Shown here piece by piece: positions 8,025 through 16,492 of a stretch of DNA of 64,000 nt (its first letter is position 1; the number at the start of each line of letters is the position of its first letter). The DNA comes from Lysobacter sp. BMK333-48F3 (lineage in GTDB: Bacteria; Pseudomonadota; Gammaproteobacteria; Xanthomonadales; Xanthomonadaceae). The stretch spans positions 1,922,001 through 1,986,000 of the forward strand of contig NZ_JAIHOO010000001.1 in assembly GCF_019733395.1 (NCBI RefSeq). Reading direction: 5' to 3'. The translations under genes were made by a program, and so were the position numbers. The notes under the pieces are model-generated. The model was not told where the DNA came from and did not search any database. It was given only the letters and a program-made list of their open reading frames with translations.

Positions 8025-9424
8025 GCGCCGCACGCATCTGGGTCGTCGACGACGACCGTTCGGTCCGATTCGTTCTCGCCACCGCCCTGCGCGCCGCCGG
8101 CTACCGCGTCGACGAGTTCGAGAACGCCGCCGACGCGCTGGACGCGCTGGAGCAACGCGGCGCGCCGCAACTGCTGTTCACCGACGTGCGCATGCCCGGC
8201 GACGGCGGCCTGGTGTTGCTGGAGAAGCTCAAGGCGCGCGCGCCCGCGTTGCCGGTGGTGGTGATGAGCGCCTACACCGACGTCGCCAGCACCGCCGGCG
8301 CGTTCCGCGGCGGCGCGCAGGAGTTCCTGTCCAAGCCCTTCGATCTCGACGAGGCGGTAGCGCTGGCCGCGCGCACCCTGGCCGCGAACGGCGCGCCGGA
8401 GCCGGCGCCGGCGGCGGCCGAGGAGGCGCCGGCCGACACGCTGATCGGCGACACCCCGGCGATGCTCAACCTGTTCCGCGCGATCGGCCGCCTGGCGCAG
8501 GCGCCGCTGTCGGTGCTGATCACCGGCGAAACCGGCACCGGCAAGGAACTGGTCGCGCGCGCGCTGCATCGCGAATCGCCGCGCTCGGCGCGGCCGTTCG
8601 TGGCCCTGAACACCGCGGCGATTCCGTCGGAGCTGCTGGAAAGCGAGTTGTTCGGCCACGAAGCCGGCGCCTTTACCGGCGCCCAGCGCCGCCACATCGG
8701 CCGCTTCGAGCAGGCCGACGGCGGCAGCCTGTTCCTGGACGAGATCGGCGACATGCCGTTGCCGTTGCAGACCCGCTTGCTGCGCGTGCTGGCCGAAGGC
8801 GAGTTCTTCCGCGTCGGCGGGCGCGAACTGATCCGGGTCGACGTGCGGGTGATCGCCGCCACCCACCAGGACCTGGAGACGCTGGTCGCGCAGGGCCGCT
8901 TCCGCGCCGACCTGCTGCACCGGCTCGACGTGGTGCGGCTGCGCCTGCCGCCGCTGCGCGAGCGCCGCGCCGACGTGCCGCAGCTGGCCGAGCGCTTCCT
9001 GGCCGCGGCCGCGGCCCGCTTCGCCGCGCCGATCAAGCGTCTGTCCAAGCCGGCGCTGGAACGCCTGCTGGCCCACGACTGGCCGGGCAACGTACGCGAA
9101 CTGGAGAACGTGTGCTGGCGCCTGGCCGCATTGGCGCCGGGCGAAACCATCACCCGCGCCGACCTAGACGAGGTGCTGGACGTGGCCGAAGCGCCCGCGC
9201 CGGGCGCGGCCGAATGGGAGCACCAACTGTCGGCCTGGGCGCGCGCGCAACTGGCCGAAGGCCGCGCCAACCTGCATGCCGACGCGCGCGAGCGTTTCGA
9301 CCGCGCCTTGCTCGAGGCGGCGCTGGCGCATACCGGCGGGCGCCGCACCGAGGCGGCGGCGCGCTTGGGCCTGGGCCGCAATACCCTGACCCGCAAGCTC
9401 GGTCCGGGGCGGCGCGGCGCCTGA
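8021..9424 (+). CDS. ntrC: Nitrogen regulation response regulator NtrC
   Basis: 467 residues from GTG 8021, which overlaps the ntrB stop (GTGA). Three domains: receiver with VVDDD, phosphoacceptor Asp55 in FTDVRMPG and the Lys of LSKPFD; sigma-54 AAA+ domain with Walker A GETGTGKE (169-176), GAFTGA near 217 that contacts sigma-54, and Walker [11 protein letters not shown]-terminal Fis-type helix-turn-helix ([16 protein letters not shown]). It activates sigma-54 promoters of nitrogen-assimilation genes and probably represses its own operon through the site at 6949-6965. Confidence 0.93.
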   Translation: MSAARIWVVDDDRSVRFVLATALRAAGYRVDEFENAADALDALEQRGAPQLLFTDVRMPGDGGLVLLEKLKARAPALPVVVMSAYTDVASTAGAFRGGAQEFLSKPFDLDEAVALAARTLAANGAPEPAPAAAEEAPADTLIGDTPAMLNLFRAIGRLAQAPLSVLITGETGTGKELVARALHRESPRSARPFVALNTAAIPSELLESELFGHEAGAFTGAQRRHIGRFEQADGGSLFLDEIGDMPLPLQTRLLRVLAEGEFFRVGGRELIRVDVRVIAATHQDLETLVAQGRFRADLLHRLDVVRLRLPPLRERRADVPQLAERFLAAAAARFAAPIKRLSKPALERLLAHDWPGNVRELENVCWRLAALAPGETITRADLDEVLDVAEAPAPGAAEWEHQLSAWARAQLAEGRANLHADARERFDRALLEAALAHTGGRRTEAAARLGLGRNTLTRKLGPGRRGA

Positions 9425-9678
9425 GCCTGCGCGTACCGGTCCGAGCGCGGATCGCGTGCGCCGGTTTACCGCGCTTGGCGGATTGCGAACCGGGTCCGGC
9501 CCGGCGCGGCGCGCGCCGACATAATCCGGCCAACCGTTCCGCCGCGGTCGTTGCCGTCGCCGTCACCGCCGGTGCCGCTTCGGCGCCATGTTTCACCGGC
9601 ACTGAACCCGGCCGGGGCTAGCGTCGGAATTCCTCTCGCACGCGCGCCGTCCGCGACGGCGCCGACAGGAGTCATTGC

Positions 9679-10251
9679 ATGTTGTCCATCCTGCGTACCG
9701 CTACGATCGCCGCCGCCGTCCTCGCGCTCGCCGCCTGCGGCGGCCAGACCGCCAAGCCCACGCCGCCGCCGCCGGGCCCCAAGCCGGTGTCGACCGCGCA
9801 GTCGGCGGTCGCGGTGATGGCTTCGGCCTCCGGCAGCCTGGTCAGCGGCAAGCTGAGCCTGCGCCCGATGGGCGACGGCGTGCACCTGACCGGCGAGATC
9901 GGCGGGCTCGGCGCCAACAGCACCCACGCCATCCATATCCACGAGAAGGGCGATTGCAGCGCGGCCGATGCCAGCAGCGCGGGCGGCCACTTCAATCCCT
10001 CCGGCCAGCCGCACGGCCGGGTCGGCCACGGCGCGCACCACGCCGGCGACATGAACAACCTGGTCGCCGACGGCGAAGGCGTGGCCAAGGTCGACGTGCA
10101 CGCCAGCGGCGTGACCCTCGGCGGCGGCGCGGCCAACGACGTCGTCGGCCGTGCGGTGATCGTGCACGCAGCCGCCGACGACTACGCCAGCCAGCCGGCC
10201 GGCAACGCCGGCGCGCGCCTGGCCTGCGGCATCATCAAGGTCGCGCGCTGA
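9679..10251 (+). CDS. sodC: Cu/Zn superoxide dismutase, lipoprotein form
   Basis: 190 residues from ATG 9679 (GACAGGAG ten bases upstream). A lipoprotein signal with LALAAC is followed by a Pro-rich linker, so the enzyme is probably membrane-anchored in the periplasm. The SOD domain carries the metal ligands in HAIHIHEKGDCS and GGHFNPSGQPHG, the zinc-loop region GAHHAGDMNN and the later VIVHAAADDY, plus a Cys near the end (LACGIIKV) that fits the conserved disulfide. It dismutates superoxide from outside or from the envelope. It appears monocistronic. Confidence 0.93.
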   Translation: MLSILRTATIAAAVLALAACGGQTAKPTPPPPGPKPVSTAQSAVAVMASASGSLVSGKLSLRPMGDGVHLTGEIGGLGANSTHAIHIHEKGDCSAADASSAGGHFNPSGQPHGRVGHGAHHAGDMNNLVADGEGVAKVDVHASGVTLGGGAANDVVGRAVIVHAAADDYASQPAGNAGARLACGIIKVAR

Positions 10252-10332
10252 GCGGACTGCGCGCGGTATCCGTGCCGCGCGCCCGTCGGGCTGTCGAGCC
10301 GCCCGCTGCCGCGAGTCGCGCCGTCGTTCGCC

Positions 10333-10473
10333 ATGCCGTCTTGAACATGCCGTCCTGAGCCGGCCGTCCTGAGCCGGCCGTCTTGAGCGCACTGTCTTGA
10401 GCAGGTCAGTCTTGAGCCCGTCGTCTTGAGCCCGCTATGTTGAGCACACCGTTCTGAGCCTGCCGCCATGAGC
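10333..10473. repeat. 14-bp tandem array ending in the start codon of the next gene
   Basis: Ten degenerate units of about GCCGTCTTGAGCCC. The TTGAGC-like ends fall at 10341, 10355, 10369, 10383, 10397, 10412, 10426, 10440, 10454 and 10468: spacing 14, with a single 15. The last unit reads ATGAGC and supplies the ATG and second codon of the acetyltransferase gene. Most units contain TGA, and since 14 is not a multiple of three the array is closed in the frames I checked. Confidence 0.9.
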
Positions 10474-10950
10474 CGATTGCGCATTCGCGACGCCGTCGCC
10501 GCCGACCGCGACCTGATCGCCGACTGGATGGTCGCGATGGCCTGGGAAACCGAGCACAAGCGGCTCGACCCGCCGACCGTGCAGGCCGGCGTCGGCGCCG
10601 GCTTGGCCGATTCGGCCAAGGCGCGCTACTTCGTCGCCATGCGCGAGGCCGAAGTCGCCGGCCGCGAGACCATCGCGGTACCGGCCGGCACCCTGATGCT
10701 GACCCGCGAGTGGAGCGACTGGCGCAACGGCGACTGGTGGTGGATCCAGAGCGTGTACGTGGCCGCCGAGCACCGTCGTCAGGGCGTCTATCAGGCCCTG
10801 CACAGCCACGTCGCGGCCCTGGCCCAGGCGACGCCCGGCGTGGTCGGCCTGCGCCTGTACGTCGAACGCGGCAACGCCGCGGCGCAGCGCACCTACCGGG
10901 CGATGGGCATGGACGACGCGGGCTACGACATTTACGAGCAGGGCACCTGA
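10468..10950 (+). CDS. GNAT-family N-acetyltransferase
   Basis: 160 residues. The GNAT fold is visible, with the beta4 segment WWWIQSVYVAAEHRRQGVYQAL containing the acetyl-CoA loop (R/Q-x-x-G-x pattern, HRRQGV) and the later LYVERGNAAAQRTYRAMGM typical of motif B. The acceptor substrate is unknown. The start codon is part of a 14-bp tandem array, and no ordinary ribosome-binding site is present; the upstream GAGC repeats may substitute weakly. It is followed by a REP pair. Confidence 0.88.
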   Translation: MSRLRIRDAVAADRDLIADWMVAMAWETEHKRLDPPTVQAGVGAGLADSAKARYFVAMREAEVAGRETIAVPAGTLMLTREWSDWRNGDWWWIQSVYVAAEHRRQGVYQALHSHVAALAQATPGVVGLRLYVERGNAAAQRTYRAMGMDDAGYDIYEQGT

Positions 10951-10968
10951 GCCGGTAGCGTTGCTTCC

Positions 10969-11135
10969 TGTAGGAGCGGCGTCAGCCGCGACCACCGAAG
11001 CGACGCAATACCACGCATCCTGCCGAAGACCGCCGCTTCATCGCGCAGCGCATCGGCGAAGGCGCCTTGTTCCGAGCTTCGGCTACGGCGCTTGCGTACG
11101 TCGCTGCGGCTGTCGCGGCTGACGCCGCTCCTACA
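10969..11135. repeat. Paired-REP element, about 167 bp
   Basis: The left end is TGTAGGAGCGGCGTCAGCCG and the right end is its inverted copy GGCTGACGCCGCTCCTACA. The interior shares blocks with the element at 13564-13724, for example CGAAGCG..GCAATACCACGCA on the left and GGCGCTT.CGTACGTCGCTGCGG on the right, so the whole unit behaves as one mobile element rather than two chance REPs. Confidence 0.85.
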
Positions 11136-11161
11136 GGAGGGCGCGCTTCAGGAGGGTGTGT

Positions 11162-12082
11162 TTACAGCGCCTCGCGCTCGGCCGGGCCGTCGCAGTGGAC
11201 GAAGGTGACCGGGACGGCGTGGGCGCCGAGCACCGCGGAGATCTGGCGCAGGCGCGCTTCGAAGTGCTGGTACCGGCGGTTGAGGGTCTGCCGGCATTCC
11301 TCGGTGTTGCACGGCGCCTCGGGCGCGTAGCGGGCGTGCCAGGCGGCCGGGGAGAACAGGGCGATGCGCGCCTCGCCTTCGCTGTAATGCACCAGCGGCT
11401 CCGGCGGCGCGTCCAGCCACTCCTCGCCTTCCGGCGCCAGCAGGGCGGTTTCCAGCAACGGCCACAGCGGGCCCAGGCCGGCGTGTTCGTACTGCATCGC
11501 CATCATCGCGGCGAGGTCGTGCACGGTCAGGTAGCGGGCGTGCTCGACCTGCAGGCCGAACGCGGCCTGCGCGGCCAGGGCGGTGTCGGCGCCGGCCATG
11601 CCGCGCTCGAGCAGATGGCTTTCCAGCAGGTCGCCGACCCGGGCCACGCGGTCGGCGTCGCCGCCGAGCAGGAACGGCACCAGCCGCAGCGGGCCGCCGG
11701 CGTAATCGGGCGAGGGCGCCAGCGCGCCCGGCAACTGGGCGTCGTGGGCGCCGAAGGCGATCACCCGGCCGGCCTGCGCGTCGGCGTGGCGCTCGCGCGG
11801 CGCGTTCGCGGCCAATTGGTCGAGTTCGCGGTGCAGCGGCCAGCCCGGACGCAGCAGTTCGACCGGATCGTAATGGGCGCCGACCGTGATCAGGTCCAGC
11901 CCGGCGGCCTCGGCGGCGAAGCCGGCCAGGTCGCGCGCGACCTTCTCCGCCAGGGCGCCGGCGTCCTGGCGCGGCAGGGCCGCGCGGTCGACCGTGGCGT
12001 CGCCGCGGAGCTCCAGGGCGAGGGCGCCGAGGACGTGCAGGGGCGCGGATCGACCGCTGGCGGAGGGGCTGGCAGGGCTCAT
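11162..12082 (-). CDS. Conserved hypothetical protein, function unknown
   Basis: 306 residues from ATG 12082 (a GTG two codons upstream is possible). No signal peptide or membrane segment. The sequence is acidic and looks like a folded cytosolic protein; recognisable stretches include LITVGAHYDPVELLRPGWPLH, GGPLRLVPFLLGGD and, at the C-terminus, PCNTEECRQTLNRRYQHFEARL with a pair of Cys. I do not recognise a family. It is divergent from the thiolase gene by 113 bp and bordered on its 3' side by a REP pair. Confidence 0.65.
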   Translation of the reverse strand: MSPASPSASGRSAPLHVLGALALELRGDATVDRAALPRQDAGALAEKVARDLAGFAAEAAGLDLITVGAHYDPVELLRPGWPLHRELDQLAANAPRERHADAQAGRVIAFGAHDAQLPGALAPSPDYAGGPLRLVPFLLGGDADRVARVGDLLESHLLERGMAGADTALAAQAAFGLQVEHARYLTVHDLAAMMAMQYEHAGLGPLWPLLETALLAPEGEEWLDAPPEPLVHYSEGEARIALFSPAAWHARYAPEAPCNTEECRQTLNRRYQHFEARLRQISAVLGAHAVPVTFVHCDGPAEREAL

Positions 12083-12195
12083 GGTCACCGAGGATACGCT
12101 GGCGTTTGGTAGAGCGCGTGTGCGGCGCTACACTGAGCCCCATTATGCCCGCTCCGCCACGGCGGGCTGTCCCGAATCCCCCGCGAGGTGTGCCG

Positions 12196-13473
12196 ATGCG
12201 TCCAAACCGTCCCGTCGCCGTGCTCGGTGGCGTGCGTATTCCGTTTTGCCGCCAGAACACGGCCTATGCGGACGTGGGCAACCTGGGCATGTCGGTCCGC
12301 ACCCTCGGCGCGCTGGTCGAGAAATTCGGCCTGCACGGGCAGCAGCTGGGCGAAGTCGCGATGGGCGCGGTGATCAAGCACAGCAACGACTGGAACCTCG
12401 GCCGCGAGGCCGCGCTGTCCTCCGGCCTGTCGCCGCTGACCCCGGGCATCACCCTGCAGCGCGCCTGCGGCACCTCGCTGGATTCGATCATCACCATCGC
12501 CAACAAGATCGCGGTGGGCCAGATCGAGGCCGGCATCGGCGGCGGTTCGGACACCACCTCCGACGTGCCGATCGTGTACGGCAAGCAGCTGCGCCGGCGC
12601 CTGCTCGAAGCGGCGCGGGCCAAGACCACCAAGGACAAGCTGGCGGCGTTCAAGGGCTTCCACCTGCGCGAGCTCAAGCCCGAGTTCCCCGGCGTGGCCG
12701 AGCCGCGCACCGGCAAGAGCATGGGCGACCACTGCGAGGACATGGCCAAGCAGTGGAACATCTCACGCGATTCGCAGGACGAGTGGGCGCTGTCTTCGCA
12801 CCAGAAGCTGGCCGCGGCCTACGAGCGCGGCTTCTTCGACGACCTGGTGGTGAGCTTCCGCGGCGTCTCGCGCGACAACATCCTGCGTCCGGACAGTTCG
12901 CTGGAGAAGCTGGCGACGCTGAAGCCGGCGTTCGACAAGACCTCCGGCCGCGGCACCCTGACCGCGGCCAACTCGACCCCGCTGACCGACGGCGCCGCGG
13001 CCTGCCTGCTGGCCTCGGAAGAGTGGGCCCAGGCCCACGGCCACGAGGTGCTGTGCTATCTGCGCGACGCGCAGGTCTCGGCGGTCGATTTCGTCCACGG
13101 CGAAGGCCTGCTGATGGCGCCGACCGTGGCCGTGCCGGAGATGCTCAAGCGCCAGGGGCTGAGCCTGCAGGACTTCGACTTCTACGAAATCCACGAGGCC
13201 TTCGCCGCGCAGGTGCTGTGCACGCTGCGCGCCTGGGAGAGCGAGGACTACTGCAAGAACCGGCTCGGCCTGGACGCGCCGCTGGGCCGGATCGACCCGG
13301 CCAAGATCAACCCGAACGGTTCCTCGCTGGCGGCGGGCCATCCCTTCGCCGCGACCGGCGCGCGCATCGTCGCCACCGCGGCCAAGGAACTGAAGCAGCG
13401 CGGCGGCGGCCGCTGCCTGATCTCGATCTGCACCGCCGGCGGCATGGGCGTGGTGGCGATCCTGGAGCGTTGA
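12196..13473 (+). CDS. Acetyl-CoA C-acyltransferase (thiolase, FadI-like)
   Basis: 425 residues from ATG 12196 (GAGG nine to twelve bases upstream; earlier in-frame starts lack a ribosome-binding site). Thiolase signatures are complete: nucleophilic Cys in QRACGTSLDSI, His in GRIDP..NPNGSSLAAGHPFAATG, and the second catalytic Cys in CTAGGMG. The length and the insert with MGDHCEDMAKQWNISR resemble the long FadI type that works in fatty-acid beta-oxidation more than biosynthetic acetoacetyl-CoA thiolases. It catalyses CoA-dependent cleavage of 3-ketoacyl-CoA or the reverse. It stands alone and is followed by a good terminator. Confidence 0.88.
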   Translation: MRPNRPVAVLGGVRIPFCRQNTAYADVGNLGMSVRTLGALVEKFGLHGQQLGEVAMGAVIKHSNDWNLGREAALSSGLSPLTPGITLQRACGTSLDSIITIANKIAVGQIEAGIGGGSDTTSDVPIVYGKQLRRRLLEAARAKTTKDKLAAFKGFHLRELKPEFPGVAEPRTGKSMGDHCEDMAKQWNISRDSQDEWALSSHQKLAAAYERGFFDDLVVSFRGVSRDNILRPDSSLEKLATLKPAFDKTSGRGTLTAANSTPLTDGAAACLLASEEWAQAHGHEVLCYLRDAQVSAVDFVHGEGLLMAPTVAVPEMLKRQGLSLQDFDFYEIHEAFAAQVLCTLRAWESEDYCKNRLGLDAPLGRIDPAKINPNGSSLAAGHPFAATGARIVATAAKELKQRGGGRCLISICTAGGMGVVAILER

Positions 13474-13510
13474 GCCCCGGACCACCGGTTTCGCGCCGGA
13501 TCGATCGCGC

Positions 13511-13535
13511 AACGCCCCGCATCGCGGGGCGTTTT
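13511..13535 (+). terminator. Intrinsic terminator of the thiolase gene
   Basis: Perfect 10-bp stem AACGCCCCGC / GCGGGGCGTT with a three-base loop ATC, followed by TT-C. Confidence 0.8.
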
Positions 13536-13563
13536 CGTATCCATCGCGATGGCGCACGCTCCC

Positions 13564-13724
13564 TGCAGGAGCGGCGTCAGCCGCGACCGCCGAAGCGGTG
13601 CAATACCACGCACGGGCCGAAGCCGTTGACCCGCATGCGAACGGCGAGGCGCCGCAGATCTGCGCTTCGGCGGCTGGCGCTTACGTACGTCGCTGCGGTT
13701 GTCGCGGCTGACGCCGCTCCTACA
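13564..13724. repeat. Paired-REP element, about 161 bp
   Basis: The left end TGCAGGAGCGGCGTCAGCCG (GCAG instead of GTAG) and inverted right end GGCTGACGCCGCTCCTACA flank an interior that shares several blocks with 10969-11135. It lies between the thiolase terminator and the 3' end of the sulfatase gene. Confidence 0.85.
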
Positions 13725-13749
13725 GGCGATGGCATCCGAGGTGCCGACG

Positions 13750-15207
13750 CTACGCCGGCCCGCCGCGGCTGCGCCCGGGCACGTAGCTCGGCGGCCAGTT
13801 CGCCGGCAGCGTGCCCTTGGCCTGCATCTGCACAACCAGGGCCTGTTCCAGCAGCGACTGCTGCGCGCGGTACGCCGGATCGCCGGCCAGGTTGCGGTCC
13901 TGCTGCGGGTCGCTGCGGTGGTCGTACAGCTCCCAGTCGCCGCCCTGGTCCGGCTGGTTTTCCGGCGGCAGGTAGACCGCATAGGTCCATTGCTCGCTGC
14001 GGATCGCGCGGATCGTGCTCGGGCCGTCGCCGCCGATGTCGTCGTAGGTGAAATGCACCTCGTCCTGCACCGAAGCCTCGGGGTCGGCCAGCACCGGGCT
14101 CAGGTCGCGCCCGACCAGGTCGGGGAACTGCTCGGCGACGCCGAGCAGGGCGGCCAGGGTCGGCAGCAGGTCGACCGAGCTGGCCAGGGCCTGGCTGCGC
14201 TGCGGCCGCGGCCAGGCGACCGGGTTGGAGAACAGCAGCGGCACGTGCAAGGCCTCGTCGTAGGCGTTGACGAACTTCTCCACCAGCCCGTGCGAGAGGC
14301 CGAGCTCGCCGTGGTCGGCGAAGCGCACGATCAGGGTGTTGTCGAGCTGCTCGCGGCTCATCGCGTCGAGCAACTGCAGGATCTGCGAATCCACGTATTC
14401 CAGCAGGTAGGCGTAGAAGTCGACGAAGTCCTGCGGTCGCGCGCCGGCCGCCGCCATCGCGCTCCAGGCGTAGCTGGCCTGCGCGCGCGGTTTGCCGGAC
14501 AGGTTTTCGTTGGCGTTGTTCGGCAGCGGCGCGCCGCTGGCGCCGTAGACGCAGGCGTCGTAGTAAGTCGCGGCCAGGTCGAGAAAGCCCAGGTGCGAGT
14601 CGTGCGGATTGACCAGCGACACCACCAGGCAATACGGCGAGGGCGGCGGCGCGGCGAGGAACTTCAGCGCGTCGGCCAGATAGCGCTGATCGTTCTGGTT
14701 CGGCGCGCCCGGCGAGGGCGGGGCGCTGGCCAAGGTGCCGCCGCCCAGGTAGGTCGGGCCCAGGCTGAGCCCGGCGTCGTTCGGATCCCAATCGGAAAAC
14801 CCCCAGCGGCTCAGGTCGCTCGGGCTCTGGCCGGGCTCGTTGCCGCCGAGCAGGTGCCACTTGCCGATCCAGTAGCAGCCGTAGCCGGCGGCCTGGGCGA
14901 CCGTGGCCAGGTTCGGCAGCACGTCGGGCAGGGGCAGCGAATCGGCGCCGGTGGTGGTGGTGCAGCCGGTGACCGCGGGGTACTGGCTGGTGAGGAAGGT
15001 GGCCCGGCTCGGCGTGCACATGCAGGCGCCGGTGTAGGCGCGTTCGAAGCTCAGGCCGTTGCCGCCCAGGCGCCGCATCGCCTTGAGCCGGGCGCCCAGC
15101 TCGGCGCGGTACGGCGCCGGCCACTGCGCCAGGCTGCGCTCCTGGTCGGTGATGATGAGCAACAGGTTCGGCTGCGCGCCGTAGCGGAACAGATCGCTCA
15201 GGGCCAT
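13750..15207 (-). CDS. Sulfatase (formylglycine type)
   Basis: 485 residues. The type I sulfatase signature C-T-P-S-R is present with Cys64 as the formylglycine precursor, in ACMCTPSRATFLTSQYP. The N-terminal metal-binding Asp is in LIITDQERS, GKWHLLGG supplies the Lys/His pair, and the later FADHGELGLSHG carries the Asp-His metal ligands. There is no signal peptide, so the enzyme is apparently cytosolic unless exported otherwise. Substrate not evident. A maturase (anaerobic or FGE type) is not in the window. It is flanked by a REP pair and by the divergent gene at 15423. Confidence 0.9.
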   Translation of the reverse strand: MALSDLFRYGAQPNLLLIITDQERSLAQWPAPYRAELGARLKAMRRLGGNGLSFERAYTGACMCTPSRATFLTSQYPAVTGCTTTTGADSLPLPDVLPNLATVAQAAGYGCYWIGKWHLLGGNEPGQSPSDLSRWGFSDWDPNDAGLSLGPTYLGGGTLASAPPSPGAPNQNDQRYLADALKFLAAPPPSPYCLVVSLVNPHDSHLGFLDLAATYYDACVYGASGAPLPNNANENLSGKPRAQASYAWSAMAAAGARPQDFVDFYAYLLEYVDSQILQLLDAMSREQLDNTLIVRFADHGELGLSHGLVEKFVNAYDEALHVPLLFSNPVAWPRPQRSQALASSVDLLPTLAALLGVAEQFPDLVGRDLSPVLADPEASVQDEVHFTYDDIGGDGPSTIRAIRSEQWTYAVYLPPENQPDQGGDWELYDHRSDPQQDRNLAGDPAYRAQQSLLEQALVVQMQAKGTLPANWPPSYVPGRSRGGPA

Positions 15208-15422
15208 GGGGGCATCGCCTCGGGGGATGTGGGATCAAACGCAGCGGCCTGCGCCGACGGGTCGCCGGCGGGCTGGCGCGGGCCTGGTTTGCGGCAATAT
15301 GTGCGTGCCGTCACGGCCGGGGGAGGCACCGTGGGGCTTGCCGCGACGCCGGTCGTCGCCCGACCCCGGTCGGCCCGCTCGCGCGTTCTCCGATACGTTC
15401 CCTCGCACGACAAGGAGTCGTC

Positions 15423-16145
15423 ATGTCCCGTCCGTTCGCCCTGTTGTTGCTGGTCCTGGCCGCCGCGCCGGCGCAGGCCCTGACCTTCGCCGACCAGGCC
15501 CTGGTCTGCCCGATCGACGGCAAGAGTTTCACCAGCCGGGTGATGAGTTCCGGCACCTCGTTCGGGCGCTACTTCGACACCCGTCCGTTCGGCCCGATCG
15601 CCGCGCCGGCGCCGCTGCCGGCCTGCCCGGGCAACGGCTTCATCGTGATCGAGCAACGCGACTACGGCGCCGAGGAGCTGGCCAAGCTGCGCGCCTTCGT
15701 CGCCTCGGCCGAGTACCGCGGCTGGATCGCCGAAGAAACCCCGTATTACCGCCTCGCCCGGCAGATGGCCTTCGCCGGCGCCAGCGCCGATGCGACCGCC
15801 AACGTCTGGCTGCAGGCGACCTGGGAAGCCGGCCCGGAGCGCTATCCGCGCTACGCCGAGCAGGCCTTGCAGGCCTGGCAGCAGCGCGCGCAGCGCCAGG
15901 CCGGCAGCGAAGACGGCGTGCATGCGCGGCTGGTGGTCGGCGAACTGCAGCGGCGCCTGGGCCGTTTCGACGACGCGCGCGCGACGTTCCTGGCCGTGCG
16001 CGCCGACCCGGCGCTGGCCAAGCTCGAAGACGTCGAAACCCGCGACTACCTGGGCAAGATCGTCGACGCGCAACTGCAACTGGTCCAGGCGCGCGATCCG
16101 AGCAATGCGCGCCTGGACGACGACGGCAAGATCGTCCACTTCTGA
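15423..16145 (+). CDS. Periplasmic protein of unknown function with CPxxG motif
   Basis: 240 residues starting after AAGGAG. A signal peptide cleaved near AQA|LTF is clear. The mature protein begins with ALVCPIDGKSF, then a conserved FDTRPFGPI region, CPGNGFIVIEQRDY, and a helical TPR-like part (about 95-225). The arrangement recalls DUF2225-type proteins, but this assignment is tentative. The second Cys (ACPGNG) could pair with the first. No enzymatic motif. It diverges from the sulfatase. Confidence 0.7.
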   Translation: MSRPFALLLLVLAAAPAQALTFADQALVCPIDGKSFTSRVMSSGTSFGRYFDTRPFGPIAAPAPLPACPGNGFIVIEQRDYGAEELAKLRAFVASAEYRGWIAEETPYYRLARQMAFAGASADATANVWLQATWEAGPERYPRYAEQALQAWQQRAQRQAGSEDGVHARLVVGELQRRLGRFDDARATFLAVRADPALAKLEDVETRDYLGKIVDAQLQLVQARDPSNARLDDDGKIVHF

Positions 16146-16492
16146 GCGAGGCCGCGGGCGCCAAACCGCGCGCCCCGAAGCGCGAGGCCGCGGTCGGCTC
16201 CGCTGCGCAGGCCAACGCTGCCTGCGCAGCGTGCCGCTTCGGCCTGCGCGCAGCGCCCGGCGCCCTCGGCCCGTCCTGCATGGGCGGGGCCGGCGCCGTC
16301 TTCGGCGGATCGGAAAGCACACCCTCGACGCCAGGCCGGATACCGGTTCCGTGACCCGCATCGCGCAGGTTCACGAAAGTCGGTTTCGCAGCCGTTGTAG
16401 CGCTTCCATGCGCGATGGTACGGTCGTCCGGCAACACACCATACGCAAACGTATCCATTCGTGCTGGACGGTCCTTGGGAGGGGACGATCTC
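16146..16492. other. Gene-free region
   Basis: About 345 bases. The first 170 are rich in GCG/CGC blocks without a recognisable repeat. Nearer the next gene, TTGTAGCGCTTCCA around 16394-16407 is a partial palindrome on AGCGCT, and ATACGCAAACGTAT lies at about 16441-16454; either could be an operator, but I cannot assign a factor. No coding signal. Confidence 0.4.

Noticed and set aside
10333..10473. CRISPR array
   Set aside because: Unit period is 14 bp without spacers; there are no 28-37 bp repeats or cas genes. The same holds for 52616-52755.
15206..16354. Plus-strand open frame overlapping the gene at 15423 in another frame
   Set aside because: Arg/Pro/Ala-rich translation without start signals; the frame at 15423 has a ribosome-binding site, signal peptide and conserved motifs.
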